Shown piece after piece: positions 1 to 7,060 of a DNA stretch of 7,743 nucleotides. The notes beneath the pieces were generated by a model. It was given only the letters and a program-made list of their open reading frames with translations, did not search any database and was not told where the DNA came from. The DNA comes from an uncultured Rhodospirillales bacterium. GTDB lineage: Bacteria; Pseudomonadota; Alphaproteobacteria; Acetobacterales; Acetobacteraceae. A program made the translations under genes and the position numbers. The stretch lies in the NCBI GenBank assembly GCA_903932545.1, contig CAIZGT010000069.1, positions 1 to 7,743 on the forward strand, in the 5' to 3' direction. How positions within the stretch are numbered: position 1 is the stretch's first letter; each line of letters opens with the position of its first letter.

Positions 1-3
1 GCC

Positions 4-966
4 ATGATCGCACGCCGCACAATTCTCTCCGCCGCCGCCCTCGCTCCGCTCGCCACACGCGCGCAGGCGGAACCTGGGATCAGCTTCCCCGCCTATCTTG
101 ACGTATTGCGCAAGAAGGCGCGGGCGGTGGGGGTTTCGGATGCAACCATCACCCGCTCGTTCAAGGGCTTGCAGCCGTTGCAGCGGGTGATTGATCTGGA
201 TCGCAACCAGCCCGAATCCAAACTCACCTGGCAGCAATACAAATCCCGTCTCGTCAGCCAAGCCCGCATCACGCGCGGGCGTCCGCTGTTTGCGCAGCAT
301 CGCGCTTTGCTGGAGCGCGTGACGGCACAATACGCCGTGCCGGCCAGCGCGATCATGGGCATCTGGGCGCTGGAGAGCGATTACGGCGTGCAGATGGGCA
401 ATTTCAAAGTGATCGACTGCCTTGTCACGCTGTGCTGGGAAGGCCGCCGCCGCGCCTATTTCGAGCCGCAACTGCTCGACGCGCTCAAAATCGTCGATCA
501 CGGCGACATCTCGCCCGACCACATGATCGGCTCCTGGGCTGGTGCGATGGGGCAAACCCAGTTCATGCCGGACGTGTTCATCAAATACGCCGTTGATTTC
601 AGCGGCACCGGCAGGCGCGATATCTGGTCTGATATGGGCGACGTGTTCGCCTCCACCGCCAATTGCCTGCTGGGCGAAGGGTGGAAGATGAGCATTCCGT
701 GGGGCAGGGCGGTGGATCTTCCCGCCAGCTTCAACACCCAACTCGCCGGACACAACAACCGCCGTAGCGTGGCGGATTGGCGCAAAGAGGGGCTGAGCAT
801 CGAGGATGTGCCGTCCGACACCAAAGTGTCTGTTGTGCTGCCCGGCGGTCCGGCGGATGAGGCATATCTGGCGTTCTACCCGAGCTATCGCGCGCTGCGG
901 GCCTATAATCCGCCCGACAAATACTGCATCAGCGTCGGCCTGCTCGGCGACGCATTGGTGGCGTGA
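4..966 (+). CDS. mltB: MltB-family lytic murein transglycosylase (soluble, exported)
   Basis: This is a 320-residue periplasmic enzyme predicted to cleave the MurNAc-GlcNAc bond of peptidoglycan and leave 1,6-anhydro-MurNAc ends. The transglycosylase domain spans about residues 28-320. The signature GIWALESDYG (119-128) carries the expected catalytic Glu124. The family block GSWAGAMGQTQFMP (176-189) and a following DFSGTGRRDIW segment (198-208) are clear, and the end YNPPDKYCISVGLLGD matches the usual C-terminal 'YN.S..YA..V..LAD' pattern. The N-terminus looks like a signal peptide: Arg4-Arg5, a hydrophobic stretch, then Ala-Gln-Ala at 20-22 with likely cleavage before Glu23. There is no lipobox Cys, so it is soluble, unlike E. 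coli MltB. The ATG lies 3 bases from the window edge, so an upstream start and the ribosome binding site cannot be assessed. The stop overlaps the rlpA start in TGATG. The family call is firm; the paralogue name is less so. Confidence 0.93.
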   Translation: MIARRTILSAAALAPLATRAQAEPGISFPAYLDVLRKKARAVGVSDATITRSFKGLQPLQRVIDLDRNQPESKLTWQQYKSRLVSQARITRGRPLFAQHRALLERVTAQYAVPASAIMGIWALESDYGVQMGNFKVIDCLVTLCWEGRRRAYFEPQLLDALKIVDHGDISPDHMIGSWAGAMGQTQFMPDVFIKYAVDFSGTGRRDIWSDMGDVFASTANCLLGEGWKMSIPWGRAVDLPASFNTQLAGHNNRRSVADWRKEGLSIEDVPSDTKVSVVLPGGPADEAYLAFYPSYRALRAYNPPDKYCISVGLLGDALVA

Positions 967-1874
967 TGCGCTTCGTGCTCCCCTGGTTGATGCTGGCTTT
1001 GCTGCTCGGTTTGGGCGGATGTACGCTGTTTCAAAACAAGCCAGCAGCCCCGGTGCCGAGCGTGCATTACGTGGTGGGCGCGCCCTATAAAATTGGCGAT
1101 GTGTGGCGTTATCCGCGCGCCGAATATGGCGTGGACGACACCGGGTTGGCCACGTTTGCGCCCAGCAGCAGCGGCTACACCGCCGATGGCGAGAAATTCG
1201 ACCAATCGGCGCTGATGGCCGGGCATCGCACGCTGCAATTGCCGGCCGTGCTGTTGGTGACGAACCTCGAAAATGGCCGCCAAATCCGTGTGCGTCTGAA
1301 TGATCGCGGCCCGTCGCAGCCAACTCGCCTGATCGCACTCAGCCGCCGTGCTGCTGAGTTGCTGGGAATGACGCAAGACGGCACGCGGGTGCGCATCCAA
1401 ACCGATGACACAATGACGCGGCAATTGGCCTCCACCTTCGATGATGCGGCACCGAAGCTGGAGGTGGTGGCGGCTCCGGTCGGCACCGTGGCGTCGGAAA
1501 GCCTCGCCCCGCCAAGTGGTGTTGGCCAGTCCAATCGCGGCAAAGTGGCGGCGGGCGGGCCGATTGTGGCCAATACCGCAATCGGCCACACCGATGCGGT
1601 GGGGTTGCGGCTGCCTGAGCAGGTGTATCAAGTGCCAGCGCATCCCGGCATGCTCTATATTGACGCTGGCAGTTTCAGCCGGATGGATTATGCCTCCATC
1701 CTCGGCAACAAGCTGGCTTATCTCGGCGCGCGGCTCACCACCAGCTACACCGCCCCGCGTGATAAAGCCTATCGTATCCGCATCGGGCCGCTGTTTACGG
1801 TGCCTGATGCCGAAGCCATGCTCGCGCGCACGATTGCCGCAGGAGTGAATGATGCCGCTATCGTCGTTGAATAA
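966..1874 (+). CDS. rlpA: RlpA septal-ring lipoprotein, lytic transglycosylase with SPOR domain
   Basis: This is a 302-residue outer-membrane lipoprotein. RlpA proteins cut peptidoglycan strands stripped of stem peptides at the septum. A lipoprotein signal is plain: hydrophobic residues 4-17 and lipobox Leu-Gly-Gly-Cys at 16-19. Residues about 40-146 form the double-psi beta-barrel domain, with TADGEKFD (72-79), AGHRTLQLP (85-93), VTNLENGR (98-105) and VRLNDRGP (109-116). His87 and Asp113 correspond to the catalytic pair of RlpA. The typical ASWYG segment just before TADGE is replaced by a short LATFAPSSSG. An Ala/Pro/Gly-rich linker (about 150-228) leads to a C-terminal SPOR domain (about 229-302), which usually binds denuded septal glycan. 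The ATG at 966 is preferred over the GTG at 963; either gives the same signal peptide. A weak GGTGG lies at 957-961. The end overlaps dacA. Confidence 0.92.
   Translation: MRFVLPWLMLALLLGLGGCTLFQNKPAAPVPSVHYVVGAPYKIGDVWRYPRAEYGVDDTGLATFAPSSSGYTADGEKFDQSALMAGHRTLQLPAVLLVTNLENGRQIRVRLNDRGPSQPTRLIALSRRAAELLGMTQDGTRVRIQTDDTMTRQLASTFDDAAPKLEVVAAPVGTVASESLAPPSGVGQSNRGKVAAGGPIVANTAIGHTDAVGLRLPEQVYQVPAHPGMLYIDAGSFSRMDYASILGNKLAYLGARLTTSYTAPRDKAYRIRIGPLFTVPDAEAMLARTIAAGVNDAAIVVE
1558..1587. repeat. Perfect 9-bp inverted repeat (stem-loop) inside rlpA
   Basis: GGCCGATTG at 1558-1566 is exactly the reverse complement of CAATCGGCC at 1579-1587, with a 12-base loop. A competing 7-bp pair, TGTGGCC (1565-1571) and GGCCACA (1584-1590), uses overlapping bases. 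It lies in the codons of the linker between the barrel and SPOR domains. No T run follows, so it does not look like an intrinsic terminator. It may be only a consequence of GC-rich coding sequence. Confidence 0.4.
1841..1845 (+). promoter_or_regulatory. Shine-Dalgarno AGGAG for dacA, inside the rlpA 3' end
   Basis: AGGAG ends 6 bases before the ATG at 1852 and only 3 bases before the ATG at 1849. The spacing favours 1852 as the dacA start. This is the clearest ribosome binding site in the window and lies wholly within rlpA codons. Confidence 0.7.
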
Positions 1875-3111
1875 ACCCAAGTTCGCCCGCCGCCTGATGC
1901 TGCTCGGTGGGCTAAGCCTGCCGATCTCGGTGTTGGCGCAGACCGTGCCCAAGACCGCCAAGAAGCCTGCCAAACCAGCAGCGCCGAGCGTCGCACGCAA
2001 GCCACAGCCCGAGACGGTTTACAGCGGCTCGCCCGCCAAAACCCCGATCGGGCCACTCGACACCGAGGCGAAATTCGCGGTGATCCTGGATTTCACCTCC
2101 GGTGCCACGCTGCTCGACAAGGATGCCGATGTCTCGCAAGTGCCATCATCCCTCACCAAGATGATGACGGCTTATATTGTTTATGAGCGGCTCAAGCAGG
2201 GCAAATTGGCACTGAACCAGGAATTGGCGGTCAGCGAAAAGGCCTGGCGGATGCAGGGCTCGAAGATGTTCGTCGGCCTCAATACCTCGGTGAAGGTGGA
2301 AGATCTGATTCGGGGCATGATTGTGCAATCCGGCAATGATGCCTGCATCGTGCTGGCCGAAGGGATTGCAGGCTCTGAGCAGGGCTTTGTCGAACTGATG
2401 AACACCAAGGCCGCCGAGTTCGGCCTCACTGGCACCAATTTCCGCAACTGCACCGGCTGGCCCGATCCGGAACACCGCATGACGGTGCGCGATATCGCCG
2501 TGGTGGCGCGGCGACTGATCGCGGATTTCCCGGAATATTACCACTACGATTCAGAAAAATTTTTCAAATACAACGGCATTGAGCAGGGCAACCGCAACAC
2601 GCTGGTGCAAAAGGGCGTGGCGGACGGGCTCAAGACCGGCCACACCGATGAAGGCGGCTACGGCCTTGCCTGCACCGCCATGCGCGGCAATCGCCGGGTG
2701 ATTGTGGTGATCAACGGCCTGCCCAGCATGCGCGCACGCGGGGAAGAGGGCGAGCGGCTGCTCGATTGGGCGTTTGCCTCGTTTGAGAACGTGTCGCTGT
2801 TCGCCGCTGGTGATGTGATTGAGCAAGCGCCGGTCTGGCTTGGCACCACGCCCACGGTGCCGCTGGTGGCTGGGCGTGACTTGATCCTGACAATGCCGCG
2901 CAATTGGCGCGACAAGGCGAATGTCTCGGTGAATTATGACGGCCCAATCCCCGCGCCGATCCTGCGCGGCACCCGCCTGGGCACGCTGACAGTGCGCGGG
3001 GATGGCGTGCCGGATATGGATGTGCCGTTGCTCGCCGGGGCTGATGTGAACCAACTCGGCCTCGCCGGGCGGGCGATGACCGTGCTGTCGCACAAGCTCA
3101 CAGGTGCATAA
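1852..3111 (+). CDS. dacA: D-alanyl-D-alanine carboxypeptidase, PBP5/DacA type
   Basis: This is a 419-residue low-molecular-weight penicillin-binding protein of the S11 family. It removes the terminal D-Ala from peptidoglycan pentapeptides in the periplasm. All three active-site motifs are present: Ser100-Leu-Thr-Lys103 (SxxK, nucleophile Ser100), Ser160-Gly-Asn162 (SxN) and Lys261-Thr-Gly263 in DGLKTGHT. The segment NCTGWPDPEHRMT (199-211) matches the family 'N.TGLPD..H..T' block. Residues about 318-395 resemble the beta-rich PBP5 C-terminal domain. The N-terminus has Arg13-Arg14, a hydrophobic core at 15-29 and a likely cleavage after Val-Leu-Ala29. A Lys/Pro/Ala-rich tether follows (31-54). 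I do not see the long C-terminal amphipathic membrane anchor of E. coli PBP5, only a short tail. The start at 1852 rests on AGGAG spacing; ATG 1849 would add one Met. It overlaps rlpA by 23 bases and tmk by 8. The exact paralogue (dacA, dacC or dacF) is uncertain. Confidence 0.94.
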   Translation: MPLSSLNKPKFARRLMLLGGLSLPISVLAQTVPKTAKKPAKPAAPSVARKPQPETVYSGSPAKTPIGPLDTEAKFAVILDFTSGATLLDKDADVSQVPSSLTKMMTAYIVYERLKQGKLALNQELAVSEKAWRMQGSKMFVGLNTSVKVEDLIRGMIVQSGNDACIVLAEGIAGSEQGFVELMNTKAAEFGLTGTNFRNCTGWPDPEHRMTVRDIAVVARRLIADFPEYYHYDSEKFFKYNGIEQGNRNTLVQKGVADGLKTGHTDEGGYGLACTAMRGNRRVIVVINGLPSMRARGEEGERLLDWAFASFENVSLFAAGDVIEQAPVWLGTTPTVPLVAGRDLILTMPRNWRDKANVSVNYDGPIPAPILRGTRLGTLTVRGDGVPDMDVPLLAGADVNQLGLAGRAMTVLSHKLTGA

Positions 3112-3712
3112 GCCGAGATTCATCACGCTCGAAGGTGGCGAGGGGGCGGGGAAATCCACCCAAATCCGCGTTCTCGCTGAGGCGTTGCGCCAGCGCGGCG
3201 TTGAAGTGGTGGTCACGCGTGAGCCGGGCGGATCACCTGGGGCTGACATCTTGCGCGGTCTGCTGCTGTCGCGCGATGTGTCATGGGCACCGCAGGCCGA
3301 ATTGTTTCTGCATTTTGCGTCTCGTGCCGAGCATGTTGCCAAAACCGTCCGTCCGGCTTTGGCGCGCGGGGCATGGGTGTTGTGCGATCGGTATTACGAC
3401 AGCACCATGGTTTATCAGGGTTACGCGCTGGGCGGCGATTTGGCGCAGATTGCCGAGTTCTCTCGCATGATCGATTTGGTGCCCGATCTTACGCTGGTGC
3501 TGGATGTGTCGGTGAAAACCACCGAAATGCGCCTGTCGTCGCGCGGCGCGGCGGCGGATCGCTATGAGAGCCTGGGCACTGCATTCTTTGCGCGCGTGAG
3601 GGACGGGTTTCTCAAAATCGCGCAGGACAATCCACAACGCTGCGTGGTGATCAATGCCAATCGCAGCCTGAGCGAAGTCTCCGCCGATATTTTGGCGGCA
3701 GCGATCGCATGA
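3104..3712 (+). CDS. tmk: Thymidylate kinase (dTMP kinase)
   Basis: This is a 202-residue cytosolic enzyme that phosphorylates dTMP to dTDP with ATP, an essential step to dTTP. The P-loop GGEGAGKST is at residues 11-19. The dTMP-site block TREPGGSPGAD is at 38-48. DRYYDSTMVYQG (95-106) holds the family DRY motif and the 'ST.AYQG' signature. The lid region, about 143-155 (RLSSRGAAADRYE), carries basic residues, as in the bacterial type in which the lid rather than the P-loop supplies the catalytic arginine. Length is typical for the family. The start is a GTG at 3104, placed inside the last codons of dacA. No ATG lies at a sensible position before the P-loop, and there is no good Shine-Dalgarno, so translation probably depends on coupling to dacA. 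Its stop overlaps the holB start (ATGA). Confidence 0.96.
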   Translation: MHKPRFITLEGGEGAGKSTQIRVLAEALRQRGVEVVVTREPGGSPGADILRGLLLSRDVSWAPQAELFLHFASRAEHVAKTVRPALARGAWVLCDRYYDSTMVYQGYALGGDLAQIAEFSRMIDLVPDLTLVLDVSVKTTEMRLSSRGAAADRYESLGTAFFARVRDGFLKIAQDNPQRCVVINANRSLSEVSADILAAAIA

Positions 3713-4719
3713 GCGCACCGAGTCCGCGCGAGAATCCGTTGTTGCTGGGACAAGACGCCGCCGAAGCCATGCTGGCCCACGCACTCCAATCCGGCCGGAT
3801 GCATCACGCTTGGCTGATCACCGGGCCGCAGGGTGTGGGCAAAGCCACGCTGGCCTATCGGTTTGCGCGGTATTTGTTGGCAGGTGCGCCGAAAGGCGAC
3901 GGGCTGACACTGCCGCCCGAGCATCCGGTATTCCGCCGCGTCGCCGCCAACACCCATGCCGATCTGCTCACCATTGAGCGAGAGTGGAATGAGAAGACGA
4001 AGAAAATGCGCGGTGAGATCGTCATCGACACCGTGCGCGAAGTCTCGGGCTTTCTCCGCCTGACCCCAGCCGAGGGCGGCTGGCGGGTGGTGGTGGTGGA
4101 TGGCGCCGAGGACATCAACCGCAACGCCGCCAACGCGCTGCTCAAAGTGTTGGAAGAACCACCGCCGCGCGCGGTGATCATTTTGGTCTGTTCCGCCGCG
4201 GGCCGCTTGCTGCCCACCATCCGCAGTCGCTGCCGCCGTCTCCGCCTGGGGCCGTTGGACGCGCCGACGATGCAAACGCTGCTCACCCGCTATCTGCCCG
4301 AAGCAGACGCGGATCAGCATACGCGGCTGGCTGGGCTCGCTGAAGGCTCCATCGGCCGCGCCCTCACGCTTGCCGCGGGCGATGGCATTCCCGCCGCCGA
4401 ACTCGTCAACCGAGTGCTGGACAGCCTACCGCGCCCCGGCGTGCTGCTCGGCGATGAGGTGGCTGATGCGTTGGGCCGCAGCGAAGAGGCGTTCTCCACC
4501 TTCATGGATTTGCTGCGCGCCGCCATCGCCGCCGCGGTTCGTGAGGCTGGACGGGGGCATATCGACCCCGAACAGGCAAAGCTGCTCGGCGTGCGCAGCC
4601 TTGCCGATTGGGTCGATATCTGGCACGCCCTCGGCTCACTGCAGGCCGAGACTGAGGGCTTGTATCTGGACAAGCGACAAGCTGTCTCACGCGCCATTAT
4701 GATGCTGGCGGGACGATAG
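3709..4719 (+). CDS. holB: DNA polymerase III subunit delta' (clamp loader)
   Basis: This is a 336-residue subunit of the clamp-loader complex that opens and loads the beta sliding clamp during replication. The N-terminal AAA+ fold shows a P-loop-like GPQGVGKAT (39-47), a Walker-B-position strand VVVVDGAEDI (127-136), the conserved NRNAANALLKVLEEPPP block (137-153) and LLPTIRSRC (167-175) with the Ser-Arg-Cys motif of clamp-loader subunits. The residue after the P-loop Lys is Ala rather than Ser/Thr, in line with delta' not acting as an ATPase. The small zinc module of E. coli delta' is absent: no Cys cluster lies between the P-loop and residue 100. The helical C-terminal collar domain (about 225-336) is weakly conserved. 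The ATG overlaps the tmk stop in ATGA, a sign of translational coupling. Delta' beside tmk is a common bacterial pairing, which helps separate this from dnaX; the length also rules out full tau. Confidence 0.94.
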   Translation: MSAPSPRENPLLLGQDAAEAMLAHALQSGRMHHAWLITGPQGVGKATLAYRFARYLLAGAPKGDGLTLPPEHPVFRRVAANTHADLLTIEREWNEKTKKMRGEIVIDTVREVSGFLRLTPAEGGWRVVVVDGAEDINRNAANALLKVLEEPPPRAVIILVCSAAGRLLPTIRSRCRRLRLGPLDAPTMQTLLTRYLPEADADQHTRLAGLAEGSIGRALTLAAGDGIPAAELVNRVLDSLPRPGVLLGDEVADALGRSEEAFSTFMDLLRAAIAAAVREAGRGHIDPEQAKLLGVRSLADWVDIWHALGSLQAETEGLYLDKRQAVSRAIMMLAGR

Positions 4720-4742
4720 ACCACGCCGCGAACGGGATACCG

Positions 4743-6284
4743 ATGAGCAAGCATTTCTACCTCACCACGCCGATTTTTTACGTCAACGGCGCGCCGCATA
4801 TTGGCCACGCCTACACCATGATCGCCGCCGATGTGCTGGCGCGGTGGAAGCGGCTGGACGGGTATGAGGTGTTTTTTCTCACCGGCACCGATGAGCACGG
4901 CCAGAAGGTTGAGAAAGCGGCGGCCGATGCGGGCAAAGCGCCGCAATTGTTCACCGATGAGGTGAGCGCAGTGTTCGCCGATATCGCGCGGCAGATGAAC
5001 ATCTCGAATGACGCGTTCATCCGCACCACCGAAGATCGCCACAAGCGCGCATCGAAGGCATTGTGGGAGAAGCTGCAGGCCGGTGGGCATATCTATCTTG
5101 GCGGCTATGAGGGATGGTATTCGGTTCGTGACGAGAGCTTCTACGATGAAGCTGAACTCATCGTTAACGCGAACGGCGAAAAAATCGCGACCACGGGTGC
5201 GCCGGTGGAATACGTCACCGAGCCTTCGTATTTCTTCCGCATGTCGGCATTTGGCCAGAAGTTGATCGACTATATCGAGGCAAATCCTGACTTCATCGGC
5301 CCGAAAGAGCGCCGCAACGAGGTGCTCGGCTTTCTGAAATCGCCGGAGGGTTTGAAAGACCTCTCGATCTCGCGCACCTCATTCCGCTGGGGCGTGCCGG
5401 TGCCGGGCGATGATGCGCATGTGATGTATGTCTGGATCGACGCGCTCACCAACTATCTCACTGCCATCGGTTATCCGGACACCGACGGCCCATTGTGGAA
5501 GTTTTGGCCCGCTGATCTGCATCTCGTGGGCAAAGACATTCTGCGTTTTCATGCCGTTATCTGGCCCGCTTTGCTCATGGCCGCCGAACTCCCTCTGCCC
5601 AAGCGCGTGTTCGCGCATGGTTGGTGGACCATTGAAGGCGAGAAGATGAGCAAGTCGATCGGCAACGTGATCGACCCGCGCGAACTCGCCGAAACCTTCG
5701 GCGTCGATCCGCTGCGCTTTTTCTTGCTGCGGGAGACGACGTTCGGCTCAGACGGCGACTATTCGCGCGCCTCGCTCATCCGTCGGATGAACGTCGAACT
5801 TGCGAATGATCTGGGCAATCTGGCGCAGCGCACGCTGAGCTTTATTGCGAAGAATGCGGGTGCAGTGATGCCTTCGCGCGGGGCGGAAACGCCGGAAGAT
5901 CAAGCTCTTGCAAGCCTGCGTGACGCGCTGATCAAGCACGTGGGCGATGCAATCTCGCGCCAAGCCTTCCATGAGGCGTTGGAGTCGGTGTGGGTGACCA
6001 TCCGCGCGGGCAACGCTTATATCGACCAGCAAGCGCCTTGGACTCTGCGCAAAACCGACATGGTGCGGATGGAAGCCGTCCTTGCCAATTTGCTTGATTT
6101 GCTGCGCGTGGTGGCAAGCGTGTTGCAACCGTTCATGCCAGACAGCATGAGCAAAATGCTCGATCAGCTTGGTGTTGCGGCAAATGCCCGCCAATTGGCC
6201 GATCTCGCCACGCCAATCGCCACCGGCACGCCGCTGCCTGCGCCGGCTGGGGTGTTCCCACGTTTTGTGGAGCCGGAAGCCTGA
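4743..6284 (+). CDS. metG: Methionyl-tRNA synthetase
   Basis: This is a 513-residue class I aminoacyl-tRNA synthetase that charges tRNA-Met and initiator tRNA with methionine. The Rossmann catalytic domain opens with YLTTPIFYVNGAPHIGHAY; the HIGH motif is His19-Ile-Gly-His22. LTGTDEHGQK (46-55) is the conserved methionine/ATP-site block. KMSKS is at 301-305 within EGEKMSKSIGNVIDP. The helical anticodon-binding domain covers about 345-480, with NAYIDQQAPW (424-433). The connective region has no Cys ligands, and I find no Cys in the whole protein, so this is the zinc-free MetRS subtype. No C-terminal EMAP/Trbp111 tRNA-binding domain is present, and the length fits that short form. It starts 23 bases after holB, with a weak GGGA at 4734-4737, and ends 2 bases before tatD. 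Confidence 0.97.
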   Translation: MSKHFYLTTPIFYVNGAPHIGHAYTMIAADVLARWKRLDGYEVFFLTGTDEHGQKVEKAAADAGKAPQLFTDEVSAVFADIARQMNISNDAFIRTTEDRHKRASKALWEKLQAGGHIYLGGYEGWYSVRDESFYDEAELIVNANGEKIATTGAPVEYVTEPSYFFRMSAFGQKLIDYIEANPDFIGPKERRNEVLGFLKSPEGLKDLSISRTSFRWGVPVPGDDAHVMYVWIDALTNYLTAIGYPDTDGPLWKFWPADLHLVGKDILRFHAVIWPALLMAAELPLPKRVFAHGWWTIEGEKMSKSIGNVIDPRELAETFGVDPLRFFLLRETTFGSDGDYSRASLIRRMNVELANDLGNLAQRTLSFIAKNAGAVMPSRGAETPEDQALASLRDALIKHVGDAISRQAFHEALESVWVTIRAGNAYIDQQAPWTLRKTDMVRMEAVLANLLDLLRVVASVLQPFMPDSMSKMLDQLGVAANARQLADLATPIATGTPLPAPAGVFPRFVEPEA

Positions 6285-6286
6285 GC

Positions 6287-7057
6287 ATGTTGATCGATAC
6301 GCATTGCCATCTCGACTATTTCACCTCGGATGAAATCACCGACATGCTGGCGCGATGCGCTGAGGCGGGCGTGGGGGAGGTGGTGACGATCAACACCCGT
6401 CTCAGCCAAGCCGCCCAACTGCGTGATATTGCAGATAATCATCCCAATGTTTGGTGCACCGTGGGCGTGCATCCGCATCAGGCCGGGGAGGAGGGGATGC
6501 CCACGCCGGAGGAAATTGCCGCGCTGACGGAATTTCCCAAGGTGATCGGCATCGGTGAGTCTGGGCTGGATTACTTCTATGACAAAGCGCCGCGTGACGA
6601 TCAGAAGGCAAATTTCCGCGCGCATTGCGCCGCCGCGCGCATCACGCAATTGCCGCTGTGCATCCACGCGCGCGATGCCGATGACGATATCGCCGAGATT
6701 TTGCGTGATGAGAGCGGGCAGGGCGCGTTTCCGTTTCTGCTGCATTGCTTCAGCTCCACCCGCGCTTTGGCCGAGGCGGCGCTGGAACTGGGTGGCTATA
6801 TCAGCCTGTCCGGCATTCTGACGTTCCCAAAATCGCAAGATATCCGAGACATCGCGCGCGATGTTCCCAAAGAGCGTCTGCTGGTGGAAACCGACAGCCC
6901 GTATCTGGCGCCCGTGCCGTATCGCGGCAAACGCAACGAACCGAGCTATGTCGCCAACACCGCGCGCGTGCTGGCCGAATTGCACGGCATCAGCCCAGAA
7001 GCGATGGCCGAGCTCACCACCGCCAATTTCCGCCGCCTCTACCGCAAGGCGGCCTGA
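6287..7057 (+). CDS. tatD: TatD-family metal-dependent deoxyribonuclease
   Basis: This is a 256-residue TIM-barrel hydrolase of the amidohydrolase superfamily. E. coli TatD and YcfH relatives are divalent-metal DNases linked to DNA repair or turnover; despite the name, they are not part of Tat export. The metal ligands are all visible: His6 and His8 in DTHCHLD, Glu91 in GESGLD, His127 in IHARD, His153 in LLHCFS and Asp203 in ETDSPYLAP. PYRGKRNEPSYV (211-222) is the conserved C-terminal block. Length is standard. The ATG lies 2 bases after the metG stop, with GGAAG at 6275-6279 giving a 7-base spacing, which supports this start. The metG-tatD-MBL order resembles the YcfH branch seen next to tmk-holB in many bacteria. 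The exact cellular substrate cannot be told from sequence. Confidence 0.95.
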   Translation: MLIDTHCHLDYFTSDEITDMLARCAEAGVGEVVTINTRLSQAAQLRDIADNHPNVWCTVGVHPHQAGEEGMPTPEEIAALTEFPKVIGIGESGLDYFYDKAPRDDQKANFRAHCAAARITQLPLCIHARDADDDIAEILRDESGQGAFPFLLHCFSSTRALAEAALELGGYISLSGILTFPKSQDIRDIARDVPKERLLVETDSPYLAPVPYRGKRNEPSYVANTARVLAELHGISPEAMAELTTANFRRLYRKAA

Positions 7058-7060
7058 GCG

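Noticed and set aside
963..968. GTG at 963 as the rlpA start
   Set aside because: The adjacent ATG at 966 forms the common TGATG stop/start overlap and gives the same lipoprotein signal; GTG would add only one residue.
903..2000. Minus-strand open frame of 365 codons opposite rlpA
   Set aside because: It spans the mltB end, rlpA and the dacA start. The composition is typical of an antisense shadow and no motif is recognisable.
4720..4742. Possible terminator or promoter in the holB-metG gap
   Set aside because: Only 23 bases, with no hairpin plus T run and no convincing -35/-10 pair.
2551..5090. Several minus-strand frames of 250-263 codons (2551-3342, 3562-4320, 4314-5090)
   Set aside because: Each is antisense to dacA, tmk, holB or metG and encodes low-complexity Arg/Ser/Pro/Ala-rich sequence.
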